The translations under genes and the position numbers were made by a program. A stretch of 64,000 bases of DNA from assembly GCA_028456385.1 (NCBI GenBank), contig JALNQF010000039.1:124001-188000 (forward strand). The letters are read 5' to 3'. Numbering within the stretch: position 1 is the first letter of the stretch; each line of letters starts with the position of its first letter. This DNA is from Ophiosphaerella korrae. Lineage: Eukaryota > Ascomycota > Dothideomycetes > Pleosporales > Phaeosphaeriaceae. This document shows positions 33,591 to 44,825 of the stretch, one piece after another. The notes beneath the pieces are model-generated. The model had not been told where the DNA came from. It saw nothing but the letters and a program-made list of their open reading frames with translations, and made no database searches.

Positions 33591-35837
33591 ATGTCTGAGG
33601 TAGAGACGCAATATGTTAGGCATGGATATTGGAATAATGTTCAGCATGGATCGGTGCTAGGTGGGGTTATTACTACTGACGTTCGCACTGGTACCGTTGC
33701 AATTGCCTTGCTCGCCATATTGGTGACCGTCGCGACAGCGCATCTATGGAATTTGGTGGTATTCGGTCTACACCTATGGCGCGCAGATGGCAGACCTGCC
33801 GATGGACTGTTTAAACAACAACAAGCATTGCTTCGCACGGCTGCGGCGCCGACGTCGATGTTGGCGGACTGGGTGAAGCTGTGGTGGATCTGGAGAGGTC
33901 GCACGACACGGGTATGGTCGAGATCTATCCTACTCGGGGGTTTGACTTCTCTTTTCGCGGCTGCTACCATCGTAGCAGGAGTATTCTCGTCTTATATTGT
34001 GGACACATCGAATCTTCAAGTTCTGGTCGACAGTGCAGAATGCGGACCCTTTCGGGTATCTGAGGGCAATTCTTTCTCGAGCGGCAACCTTGCATTCTTG
34101 GACTACAGCAGCAGGCTCGAAGCCTTGAGTCTACCATATGCACAAGAATGTTACCAGGGCCTTGGCGAATCACTGCCTGCACGATGCCGTGCTTTTGTGA
34201 AGCCAAACATCCCACTAGTACCGCAGCGAACGGCCTGTCCCTTCGCCGACTCGATCTGCAAACCTTTCGATCAACCTGGCATTGCAGTCGACTCTGGTCT
34301 CCAGGATGCTAATGATATTTTTGGTTGGAACATGCAAGCGGATCAGCGCCTGAAATTCCGGAGGAAGACAACTTGTGGTGTCCTAAAGACTCAAGAATAC
34401 CAGTCCGTATTCCCAGCAAAGGACTACCCATTCAACACCAGGCCCCTGCTCCCAAATGAGGAGAACATCGCAGCGCATTATGGGCTACGGCGAGACACAG
34501 GCGATTGGGCAAACCTTACCATGGCCCAAAGTCTCGTCCTTGCCAACGTGACACGTGGATACACCGTGAACACAGTGATGAAATGGGCCGCTCAGCGACG
34601 AGATTCAGTTTCCGCAAACTCATTCGATCCAATTCCCGAACTACGGGTTAGCGAAGCGGACTTGACGCTGATCATGGTCACACTCAACCAAGTACGATAT
34701 CAGGTGCCCGTAGAAGATCCATTCTTTTCTGCGCACAAGCCATTCAACTGGACTGGTTCCACGACCAACGACATGACAGTTTACTTCTCCGATTGGCCTA
34801 ATGCCATGATGGCATGCAAGCAACAGGTACAAGTGCCTTTTTTTTTTTTTCCAAACATCGCCTAAGCTAATATGATGAAGTTCCAATTCTGTCACGCCCG
34901 CAAAGCCAAAAATGACTATTGCACAAACCTTACTTTCCTTCCGGATGCTGCGAACTCGACTAATTTCCCTGAAGCCAGCGACGTTCAGATTGCAGGCCTG
35001 TCACTTATCTTAGGTGCAAGCTCTTCATACAGCAGCTGGAACGCAGCAACGAAAGGCCTCAATGCAACATCCAAATTCTCCAGCAGCAATGGTTTCGTCA
35101 CCGAGGAGTTCCCAAAAGACCAATGGGTTTCTGAGGTTGTTGGCTGGGAAAAGTATATCTGGGCGACTTTCCAGGCATACATATCGGACTACGCGGTGGG
35201 CTACAGTGCCCGGGTCCCTGCGCTAAAGAAGTTCCTCAAAACGAATCTGACCAAGGGCGAGAAAGAACTTTGCGCCATGCAACGAATGGTGAAGCCTAGC
35301 GGCGTGATGTAAGTCCCTGGCCCCACATGCAACAACGGTCCTCACCTAACCCGCATCCTCAGGAACATATCAGTTCTCGGACTCGCTATTGTCGTGACTT
35401 TTGCAGTTTTGCTCTCTTTGGCGGATTTAGGAGTGCTCAAGTTCCTCATCTTTCTCAAGCGCCCCCGCCAGGTCCTGGCTCCAAGAATCGATAGATGGAT
35501 CCAAGACGGTGTTTTCCAACTGCAGCGTCGAGCATACGAGGCCAGCGACGAAGGTGTTTGGGTCCGTCGAGACACAGAGGTCCCAGCTACGGTCGATGAT
35601 CAACTGCTTTGCGAGCTATCGGTTCAGACTGCTCGGCACTGCTGCACCCACATATGCGCGAAGAACAATGGCGACATCGTGATGCCCAAAGTGGGGATCA
35701 AGCGAGGCATGACAGTGATGAGTGACGTAACGATGGTATCTAACGGAGCTGACAACTATGCATCGTCGAAAGATGATTCTTTGAAGGACATAAAACTGCA
35801 GAACAAGCCATCACTAGCCTCGATTTTGAAAGAGTGA
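33591..35837 (+). CDS. polytopic membrane protein with large N-glycosylated ectodomain
   Basis: Three exons, 33591-34826, 34881-35308 and 35363-35837, with two 54-bp introns, give 712 residues from ATG 33591. The first intron contains a run of 12 T. Two hydrophobic helices lie near residues 37-60 ('VAIALLAILVTVATAHLWNLVVF') and 115-140. A long domain rich in Cys and N-x-S/T sites (NLT, NVT, NWT, NAT) follows, then a C-terminal helix ('ISVLGLAIVVTFAVLLSLADL') and a basic cytoplasmic tail. This architecture is common among fungus-specific proteins without known function. It parallels the gene at 51085-52812 and the DUF3433 gene at 55336-57707, though I see no clear sequence kinship. I cannot name a role. 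Confidence 0.85.
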
Positions 35838-36139
35838 ATGTTGCCTAACGCGACTTCCTTAGCAATGATATCATATTCATCTCAATGATCGTCTCACGTC
35901 CCCAAACAGACAATCTCGATCAAGCTTCCACGAGAATTACCGCGTATCCAGCCCATTAGCCCCCGGGCAAATGCTATCCGGCCATCCGAGAAGGAGCTGA
36001 GAACTCTGACGTATTTTCGTATCCGTACCCCTTGACTTTCTCAAATTATCTTTGAACTGAGCAGAAGTTCAGCTAATAGGGTGTGTCTGCGGCACGAGGA
36101 GCAAGAAAACCGCTTCATGTAGCTAGAAAAGGTGTATAT

Positions 36140-37687
36140 TCAACGTGCCTCTGATTGCGACGTCGCTGGCAGACAATTTACCACAAACCACGGTATATAA
36201 ACCCTTCGTACCCACTCGCCCACCCGCCTAAGCCCAGTAAGGACTTGGTAACATCCCTCCAGTGTTGCTGTGTTCACAAAGTTTGACTCTCTACCAACAA
36301 CGCCGATTTCTTCCTCGCTATCTATCGCGAAGGATAGTGAGTACCGTCCGCCAACGGCAGTGATCAGTGGCAGCGGCATAAGGATGACGTTACGTTGGGA
36401 TAGAGGTAAAGGGGTTCGCAGGCGGTTAAAGTGCGTTGTCGCCCAGAGGGAAAGCTGAACAAGGGCAGTCGATTCTTTGCCGTCAGGGGTCTTGATCTCA
36501 ACAGGGACGCAGATTGGCCGGAGTCAAACGCGTTCGTAGGTCATGTGGCTGATACTGCTGATGCTGTTTCTCGCGTCTGCAAGCACTTGTTTTACAAGCT
36601 TAGGCGGGACCAGGGTCTCATTGGTAATTAGCGCGACGTCGACGAGTTTAGATTCAGCATCGATATCACGGACTTTGGGAACGAGCTTGGCATCCAGCCG
36701 TACTGCAGTGACATTTTCCTGCTCGATGCCGGGAAGATGTTTGGTCACTTGGCGCAACATTACAGAATGCACGTCACTATTCTAGCTAGCTTCCAGCGCG
36801 GGCGTACTATTAAAGTCCAGTGTTTTGTCGCGAATCTCGACCATTGTATCTAGCTCTCGTAGCAGCTTCGTCGTAGAGAGCTGTTGATTCGGAGTTTCGC
36901 TCCACCAGTAATCCTCGGCCTAAGCTTGATGAACCCGCCCTTGATCTCTAACAGTATCATGTGTTTGCCGCGCTGGATGTCTTCCACCTCATACCAAAGC
37001 TCGCGTATTTCATCAGGAAATTAGTCTGCATCCAGTATCCTCCTCTTCACTTCGCGATTCAGGAGACTGAGATCTGCCATGGACTTGACCGGGCTTTTCG
37101 ATCGACTTTTTGACGACTTGGTCGGACTGGACGACTGTTGTGTTCCTCGTGAAGATGCTCGCCGCGTCGAACTGCGTGCTTTGCGATTGGGAAGATATCG
37201 AGCGACTCTCCGCAGAGATCCAGTGAGGTTCTGCAGACGACGTGAGGGTAACGAGCTCAAGGGGGCTTGGTGGCGGCAATCGCGCAATGTAACCCGAGTT
37301 TCCTGGGTTGTACGTTTCTTTTTCTGCGTCATCCACAGTTTCCACTGGCTTGTTCTCCTCTGTCAAACTGTCCTCCGCGATACGAAGTGCCGCTACCTCA
37401 GCCGTCACCTCTTCGTGTCTCCGACTCGACGACCTTGTCACCCGCTTAGTTCTTCTAGCATCTTGTTGCTATCTTGTTCCGCTCATCATCGACCGTCGCG
37501 TTCGCGCAGTAGGATATGCGGCGGAGGTTTGTGTGCATGCTGACGTAGTTGACAGTGGACGTGGTGCAGGCTGGGCCGGGACATATTCCGACTGGCTAGG
37601 GGCTGTAAAGATTTGATCGATCCATGCACTGATACTGCGTGGCTGCGAATACATGCCTAAGAGATCAGAAGGGTCGTAGGCGTCCAT
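36140..37687 (-). pseudogene. PD-(D/E)XK nuclease-like (fungal PDDEXK_16 type) pseudogene
   Basis: ATG 37687 opens with 'MDAYDPSDLLGMYSQ', typical of these fungal proteins, followed by a Ser/Thr-rich linker and 'SPVKSMADLSLL'. Then come 'FPDEIRELWYEVEDI', 'VHSVMLRQVTKHLPGI', 'VTAVRLDAKLVPKV', 'ESKLVDVALI', the active-site strand 'VPVEIKT' (E-x-K), 'LSLWATTHFNRL' and a late 'GCYQVLTGLRRVGEWVRRVY'. Order and spacing match the family. The frame is broken by TAG 37471-37469, TGA 36526-36524 and a TAA near 37021, plus at least one frame switch near 37100-37330. CAG, CGA and CAA are the likely ancestral codons. The nuclease-like motif itself is intact, but the gene cannot make a full product as read. 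Confidence 0.72.
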
Positions 37688-37903
37688 GATGATTGCGCAT
37701 TGCAATGATGGACTGCAAACATGGGCTGACGGGACGGTGGTTGAAGCGGCGCAAGTCTTTGCTTTGTTGGTATTCGTTCTAGTCTGGTTGTCAGGGCAGC
37801 GACAGGGTCCGGGCTATAGCATCCTAGCTCGCCCATCAATAACGGCATCATCCTGGGCGTGATTCCTCGGCTTTGAGCACATGCAGCCACTTTTGAAGTT
37901 AAT

Positions 37904-38320
37904 CTACGCCCCGAAAATTTTAATCCAACGCCTCCAATACTTGTGAGGTGGCGAATCTACCCGAGGCAAGCTGGCTGACAGACCGCTCGAGAGATAGCCA
38001 CTGCCTAACTTTGCCTTAATTTCCGGGTGGCGCCGCACGAAGTAATTAGTCTGCTTCTTCCCTAGGTTCTTGTAGTCACCCTGTTGCTCAAGAACAGCGA
38101 TTGCAATAGCTTGAACTTGCACCTGGGTAGGTAAGTAACTAAGGCCTTCTTGTTAAAGAATCTATTTCACTAGGTACTCTTCTTGAGCAGGTGTAGGTCT
38201 TTGTCCACTGTCGTAGGCGCCGTCAAAGCCGCCGCGAAGAGTGCTGCGTAGCACACCATGTCGGATAGCAGCAGTGGCCAAAGCGACTCCAGATTCAAGG
38301 TTGGCGACTGCGTTCTGAAT
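37904..38320 (-). mobile_element. pogo/Tc5-type transposase N-terminal relic
   Basis: On the minus strand one frame runs from about 38320 to 37904 with two internal stops. It reads 'QNAVANLESGVALATAAIRH' and 'RSTLRGGFDG', then 'LPTQVQVQAIAIAVLEQQGD' and 'LGKKQTNYFVRRHPEIKAKLG'. This is the psq-type and CENP-B-type helix-turn-helix pair found at the N-terminus of fungal pogo transposases. The DDE domain is absent. TAG and TAA stand where Gln codons would be expected. Confidence 0.7.
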
Positions 38321-38339
38321 ATCTTATTCTATATATCTA

Positions 38340-39173
38340 GCCAGTCGAAGATAGAGAACATGATGCGAAAAAAATATATATATTTTACGAAGAATTGAAC
38401 ATTTTAGAGTTGGTGTTCGTTGATGGTTCGTAGTAGAGGAGCGAGGTTGCGGGGAACTAGGGGGTGTCGGAAACTGGGGGTGCCTGACTTACATGCACAA
38501 TGAGCGACGTTCTCTATGGGGAAAACTGACCCCACCAAAGTTCCATTTCCGCTCTCGAACCTGAGCATACAAGGGTTCAAAACTGAGCAGTGACTAAGTA
38601 ATCTAAGCTTGTGGCTGTGCAAGCCTAAGCAGGTCTTAGCAGCCTGAGCAAGCCTGAGCAAGCCTAGTATTGGCCCGAAGTTGGGACAACTGACGTCCCA
38701 GATTTGGGCCACTCCCCTGTTCAGTGGCCCAGTTCTTGACGCATGGCCTAGTCTCTGGCACCAAGTGGCCCAAGTTTAGGCCCCTAAGCTCGTTATACTT
38801 TCCCTTCAAAAGTGCCGGCAAAACAGTCTTGACAAGGATGCCGTTCTTAACCCACAAGGATCCCTAGCCACTGGTGGCTCTTTTTAATTTCAGCCACGAC
38901 TTTAGGAATCTATAATCACATGCACTTTAATGATATAATTATATTCTTTATTCAATTTTTACGCTTGTATTTAATTACCAGCGTGTTCATAGAGAGTCAA
39001 GTGATTCAGACTGCCTTTCATAGCAAGATAGAGATATTATATATCGAATGTCTTGACGCCTCGCGTACTACCAACAGATTCCTCTAAAGTTATTTAATTG
39101 TATAGTATAAAGGATTTGGCACTAGGGAATTGTATGTTAATTAAGAGAAAATTAAATGCCGTATCTACAGATA
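38340..39173. other. intergenic with short tandem words, no gene
   Basis: 38404-38857 is open on the minus strand in pieces but repetitive. The words AGCCTGAGCA and AGCCTAGTAT-like units recur at 38620-38675, and GGCCCA-type words recur at 38690-38780. 38880-39170 is AT-rich. No domain was seen. Confidence 0.4.
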
Positions 39174-40275
39174 TTAGATAAATATAAGGAACCTCGTGAC
39201 CGTTTTGATAAGGAGACCATCCAGATACAACATGTTATAACGTCCTGCATCATTGTCGCAGATTGGTGCAAGCGGGGGCAGGTTAGCAAATCGCTTTGTA
39301 AACCCCCGGGAAAGTAGGGGAGCCATGATTCTCGATGTCTCAATAGCTTTCTTAGTCTCCGGGGATAGTTCCATTCCAATCCCATCGCTGAAGGTGTTCC
39401 AGAAGAGTACTTGCAAGTCCTTGTAATCCTCATATCGTCTCCGTCCATTTCGAAGGTGGACTGTACCAGTGAAAGCTTCAAGAGAATGAAGATTTTGACC
39501 AAAAGGACAAATCTCGGCTTCAGCCCAGTCAATGACTCCAATGAGATGGCAAGACTCACCCTCAACGAGAATATTTGACGTTCCAAAGTCGCGATGGAGG
39601 GTCATTGGGAGAGAGAAAACGGAATTCATCTGATCAAGGCACCTCTGAATAATAGGATGAAAACGCTCTGGTAGCGATAAGAATAAGAGCTTTAAGTCGC
39701 TGATATGCTTTCGACGCAGGGTCTCACGATACTCGGAAGAGACTTTTTGCGGTGCGCTCCATGAGAGGGCCATGAATCCGTTAATGGCTTATTAGCAAAT
39801 TCTCCGAAGTGCATAAATTGACTGCATGCTGGGCAATGTCAGTCATTAGATTCCTCCGGGAAGCAAAGTTGGACTCGGAATTTTCCGGAAGCCCGTGGGT
39901 GAGAATGAAGTCCAGGTGAGTAATACCCATTATCCGCTCCATGACGTAGACTAGCAGCGGCTCCTTTTCCGCTTTGTCATTTTCGTCCAGCGCCCCATAG
40001 AATTTGACGCTAGCCGCCAGAGACCCGTAGACCTGTCTAACCAGTGCCGCGATCTTCAGGTGCAGCTTCAAGGACGTCAGTCGGAACTGGACAACATATT
40101 CAAGTTTGGGACCAGCGTAGACCGTATAGCTACAAACACCCTGCACGACAACGGGAACGACTGTACCACCTACAAGTTCCAGTGCTTTGCTTTCACACGA
40201 AGAACGGGTTGTGCATGTTTGTGCGAAAAACTCTATAATAACATCGTCCCAGGAGTATTCTTTGGAGGCAGACAT
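39174..40275 (-). CDS. aminoglycoside phosphotransferase-fold (APH) kinase
   Basis: ATG 40275 begins 'MSASKEYSWDDVIIEFFAQ'. The N-lobe carries 'VQGVCSYTVYAGPKLEYVVQFR', with the Gly-rich turn and an Arg where a Lys is usual, and 'EPLLVYVMERI', the hinge. The second part has 'LHRDFGTSNILVEG' (Brenner motif, catalytic Asp) and 'GVIDWAEAEICPFG' (metal-binding Asp). It ends near 39174. The two parts join around 39824-39765, where an intron is expected between 'DIAQ' and 'FMALSWSAP'. A branch-like TGCTAATAAG is present, but neither a GT donor nor a good AG acceptor is in place, so the junction is degraded or noncanonical. Fungal APH-fold proteins phosphorylate small molecules or are inactive; substrate unknown. 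Confidence 0.78.
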
Positions 40276-41141
40276 GGATGCGTGTGGGATTAGGATAAGA
40301 GACAAATAAGTAAAAGAGTGTCTGGACGCCCTCAGTTTTGGCAACACCTCAGTTAGGGTAGGCCGCGCACCATAGCGCGCGTCAGTGCGGTAGCTCACGC
40401 AATGCTTCCATTCATAAGAGGGTGTACACCCCCTTCCCATAAACGGGATTGTATCGTAAGCAGTGGCCATAGTAGCAACGGCCCGTGCACCAAAGTAGCG
40501 TGAAGCCTCTAGAGAAAATACTGAGGTGTATAAGTCAGGCTCCGTGTTTCCGCCGCTACCACCACTCTAGGTTGCAGATGTGCTCATAACTTCGCCAAAT
40601 AAGTAATAAAAAATTGCATTTAAAGCATTTCAATTGCTTTCTTTATCTACACTTGTATTACGATCAAGATATCGTCGCGTTGGTTGTCGAATTCGTGCTG
40701 AACGTCGAACTAATAGTTCGTCCACTTCCTTAGAGCTACTCTCCTCCTCCACAATAATAACTTCTTTGTTTCTACTTATTACCTTACAAACACACTGATA
40801 AGGTTCTTGATTAGTTTAAGCAAGAGCCTCTGCAAGGCTCGTGAAGAGATCGATTAGATTAATCGTTACTTTACGGCATTTTGGCCGGTCAGCTTGCCCA
40901 GCCTGCTCGCACAAGGAAACAATCTCACGATCTTGCATAGCGACCACCATTGTAGTACAGTCAAACGCAATAGCACTACTCTCGGTAATCTACGTGGGTT
41001 AAATAGAATTAAGGTTGCGAATTACAACAATCTTTAAGATAACTTTTAACTTTCTTATGAGGAATATGCAAATTCTAGGCAACAGCAGACCTTCGCAGCA
41101 TCGCTCGCGTATCAAGCGTATCGACTTATACGACTTAGCAG
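40276..41141. other. intergenic with a decayed coding remnant (about 40630-41000, minus)
   Basis: On the minus strand a frame from about 41000 to 40630 reads 'MVVAMQDREIVSLCEQAG' and later 'RRSARIRQPTRRYL', with one TAA in place of a probable CAA. The basic 'SARIRQPTRRYL' tail resembles transposon-encoded proteins. No named domain and no start context were seen. The remaining sequence is featureless. Confidence 0.35.
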
Positions 41142-42015
41142 GTGATTAGCGGCCGGCATAGGTTGATTGGCGTAGCCAGAAAGGCACAAGATCTCAATCT
41201 AGGTCAACCTGGCACCGCGAGCCACGGAGCGCTGGCGAACCCAGCGGTACAGAATGCTACGGGACATGAGGCCCAACAAGATTGCGGCACCAAGACGAAT
41301 GATGAGCCCGCGACTGTGATGCCGGGTGGGGATGTTGAAGCTTCGGCAGAGCCGGGTGAAAGCGAGCTCGCCACTACTAAGGACATCTCTATCGCCGCGA
41401 GTCGCAAGGCCTCTCCGAGTTCACTGTCTGGAAATGAGTTTCCATCGCCATCGATAGAGACTGGGGCATGCCTCGAGTATGGACTAGCGGTACGGGCGGG
41501 CGACATAGAAGCAACTGCCAGCAGGGGTTATATTTATGCTACCTGCCTCGTCGATGATGGAAGACCCCGAGTGGAGTTAGCGCACGCAACGGGTGAAGAC
41601 GTAACCGGAAGTCAGGCGATTCGAAACGAGGTGAACGCCTACGAGCATGCAGATCGAGGTCAAGCTGTCCAATCGCCGGTGTCGGATCACGGATATGACG
41701 GTGTGGAAGCTGAAGGTAGTGATGGAACGGCACAAAACTCAAGCAAAGGCACACTCGGCTCGAAAGGTATGACCTCCTGCATACTGCGAGGCACTCACTG
41801 ATGTCACAGACAACCCAATTTTCCTCGACGAAGAAGGAGAACCACTGAGTCGATTATCGCTCAAGTGGACCCTTACTACCGCCGGTATGGACGACAGCAG
41901 TGGGGACAATAGCGACGGAAGCAGCCCTGTCACACCACATTACTTGGGCAGATCAGCCCGAGAGAAGCGCAAGAGGAGCTTTGACGGCATGCAAGTTTCA
42001 GGAGTTAGAAACTGA
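41142..42015 (+). CDS. hypothetical protein, two exons, low complexity
   Basis: Exon 41142-41766 is joined by a 43-bp GT-AG intron (41767-41809) to 41810-42015, giving 277 in-frame codons. The text is rich in Ala, Gly, Glu and Ser, with acidic patches ('DEEGEPLSRLSLKW', 'MDDSSGDNSDGSSPVTP') and a basic stretch 'SAREKRKRSF' near the end that could be a nuclear signal. No fold is recognised. The frame begins at GTG; the first ATG in frame is about residue 60, so the 5' end may lie in another exon or the gene may be truncated. Gene-like, but function unknown. A piggyBac relic lies 420 bp downstream in the same direction. Confidence 0.5.
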
Positions 42016-42434
42016 AAAGCTCCAGTCTGCGTGGCTCGGCGTACAGACAAGCTGGTTTGCAACAGAGGAACTCGTATTGGAATTGAAAGGCCATAGTCGT
42101 CGTCTGGAGCCGATCGGATGGCCCAGTAGACGCCACGGCATCCGCCTAGATTCCCTGTTCTGGACTTCCATACCCAGGTTTCCCTTTTTCGCGTTTTCTA
42201 GTTTTGCCTTTTCAAAGTTTCGCCTTTTCCCGTTTTGCGTTTTCTGACCGATTGTTGATTCGGTTTTCCGGGTTACCAGTTACCGGTTACCATCCCCGAA
42301 TTTTCCTGTGTTGTGTCCTGTAGCTAGCCCAGGCTAGTGCATCTGCTATTAGATGTGTTCGAGCACCACTGCTGGATCAGATCGCATGTGAACTCTGACA
42401 ACATCGCGCGAGAACCTCCCGCGATGACGTTCGA

Positions 42435-42812
42435 TTGCCACTCAATATACCAGTGTTGATAGATCTCTACAACCACTTTATGGGCGGCGTTGATCAATTT
42501 GATCAACTCCGGAGCTACTGCTCGGTCCTCCGGCCCCATCGTAAGAATTGGAGAGCACTGCTTGCGCTTCTACTTGATATTACGCTTGTTAATAATTATA
42601 AGCTATTCTCACTAAAACCTCGGACTAAGTATAGTGCTCATAGAAACTGGTTACTATTTTTAGTAGTACAACTTCAGGCGTTCGCGATCAACTGCCGCAC
42701 GCAGCAGGTAAAGCCAAGTTCTCATAGGGCTCTCCATACAAATGTAGGACTTAATGGGCTTCATGAGCAGTTTATGGAAAGCAGAAAAGCAGCTTTAACT
42801 GCTCTGCGCTAG
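42435..42812 (+). mobile_element. piggyBac-type transposase fragment
   Basis: An open frame of 125 codons holds 'YNHFMGGVDQFDQLRSYCSV' and 'KNWRALLALLLDITLVNNYKLF', the last conserved block of DDE_Tnp_1_7 (piggyBac) transposases, with its catalytic Asp in 'GGVD'. The upstream catalytic part is missing and the start is not genuine. Just upstream (42150-42300) is a pyrimidine-rich stretch with repeated TTTTCGCGTTTT-like words and GGTTACC repeats. No terminal repeats or TTAA duplication were found. Confidence 0.78.
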
Positions 42813-44825
42813 GTAAAAGGAGTACCTCACATACGGCGCTGGGTGAGATCTCTGGCAACTCAGTGCAGGTAAGACGACCAAAGAGGACTAAATTTGGCTA
42901 TTTTTACTGCCAAATTCCACTGTATAAAGGGCAATGCTGGTCAGATCACCTGAATTAGGTTAACATTCAACTTTGCCCATTTTGACAGCTCGGCCCATAT
43001 AAATTATCTCCGGAGAATGCCGCCCGACGTCACCGCAGAGAGGCGCCCTGGATCTTCGAAAATAGTCACAGTACATTATTTATACATAATTTTAGTGAAT
43101 CTTGACGTGTGCACAGAGTTATAGTCGCTGGAAGTCAAAGTACCCGTTATATTTTCCGGCACGGTGGGTTTTCCGTCATGATGGAGGGATGTTATCCATT
43201 TCAATATTGTCATCTTTGTGATGATTTTTATCGGTGTCGAAATAACGAAAGAACTGTGCAAGTTGCTATAATCAATTTCTAACTAACTACTTTCGAAATG
43301 TATCAAAGAATATACCAAGATAAGCAGGGCCTCCCTTCTACTAAAATACTGCTATGCTAATCTTCGCCGACCGAGTTTCATGGCTCCGATGAAGTGCCCT
43401 ATAAGGCGCCACCAATGCAAACGCCATACATGGTAATGTCCACCAAGGCTAATCAAGCTCGACAGCGATATAACATTTGTGCTGGCTTCTTTGATTGACT
43501 CACACTTGCCAGTTACGTTGTTTTCCCTAATGCGTTCACTTCGCTTCAGAGCTCAGATAGCCTTAAAGGAAGTAAAGAGGGACAGATCATTCAAGAAACT
43601 GTTCGTAATGTTCGACTACTGCCTCTTGCTAGTATTTCATGTCTCATCGGAATTGCAGGGACATTCTGGTTATGGTGGAGGTGGCGGAGAAATTACGTTT
43701 GGCTGATTACTCGTATCTTCTTGTAAGTGGACCAACCAACACAATTGATGTCGCTGATAGACTCGCAAGGCCAGGACTGTCACATTCCCTTATTGGTTTA
43801 CTCATAACAGTTGTCAGTGCCCTAACTATGCAGGATCGCCACTTCTTAGTAACAGCTAAAATCGTCATCACCATAATTACTGTATGGGGAGGGACTATGC
43901 TAACTCTAGCAATTGTGTATGACCGTATTTTAATTATGTCGCGGTAAATAGTGTGGCGTTACAGAGGAGCAGCTGTTTCGGTAAAGCGTACAAAGGATCA
44001 ACCAATCTTGCCCTGGCCTGACGATCCCACTAGGGACCGGGGAAACCTACTCCCCGGTCCTTGAGTATATAGTTCGAAGATTACTCTACAACACAATTAG
44101 ACAGGAGTCTGATCAACTCACTCAAATACATGCAAATCGTTCCAGTAGCTTCATTCCTTCACAAATTAAGATAATAAAATCGCACGAGAAGGAAGTAGTC
44201 GAAAATGGTGAGCCGTAAGAATTCATGAATAAGGGCAGGTTCGAGAAAATAGTAGGTAGCAAGTTGACGTAGATCATCTCCATGTAACTTAAAGCAAAAC
44301 TCTATTCAATATAATGCTCTCGGTGGTACTCTTTCGGACTTTCTTTTCCTTCTTTGTCATTGCCGGTATCTCTTTCGTTATGTTTGATTAGCTCCCAACA
44401 AAAAGTGCAATGGTCTTGCTGTCAGCAGGCAGACTGTTCGCCTCCGAACAGCCACATAGACCCTCGGGAACGGATAGGCCTTCGAGAACATGTGAGCAAC
44501 TTATAGGTCTAGATGACTTGTCTAGCCATCGGAACTACTAGGCCATCGTGACAACGCATGAATTGTGGCTTTGGCCTGGGTAGCCAGCGCTCTGAGACAA
44601 GCAAACTCGATAACGAAGTGCCATGTGGAGATGCCTGGACATAAAATAATGCGAGGCAGACTCGAGTTAGATCAATTCAGCATAAACATCCCAGTTCTGG
44701 GTCAAATTAGGATGGGCCAGGACTGGGCCAGTTCACACTGGAGGAGTGGTCCATTTCTGGACCCCAGTTGAAAAGGATACATATCTGTTTCTTCATCTCA
44801 CTGCTAAGTGGTGTTCACCCTCATT
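42813..44825. other. decayed region with an MFS transporter fragment (about 43580-43730, plus)
   Basis: One plus frame near 43610-43730 reads 'LPLASISCLIGIAGTFWLWW' followed by 'RRNYVWLITRIFL', the eighth to ninth helix region of DHA1-type MFS transporters. It ends in a donor-like TTGTAAGT, and nothing before or after joins up. The rest, including 43950-44825, has only short frames. A small GC hairpin at 44034-44060 is listed separately. Confidence 0.45.
44034..44060. repeat. 9-bp GC hairpin
   Basis: GGACCGGGG at 44034-44042 pairs perfectly with CCCCGGTCC at 44052-44060 around a 9-base loop. It lies in non-coding, decayed sequence. It may be a remnant of a mobile element; no further context. 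Confidence 0.5.

Noticed and set aside
34827..34880. Frameshift at a 12-T run in the membrane protein gene
   Set aside because: The run lies inside a 54-bp GT-AG intron, and both flanking exons join in phase.
41204..41506. Minus-strand frame opposite the hypothetical gene
   Set aside because: It mirrors the GC-rich plus frame. The plus strand alone has a matching intron and continued coding.
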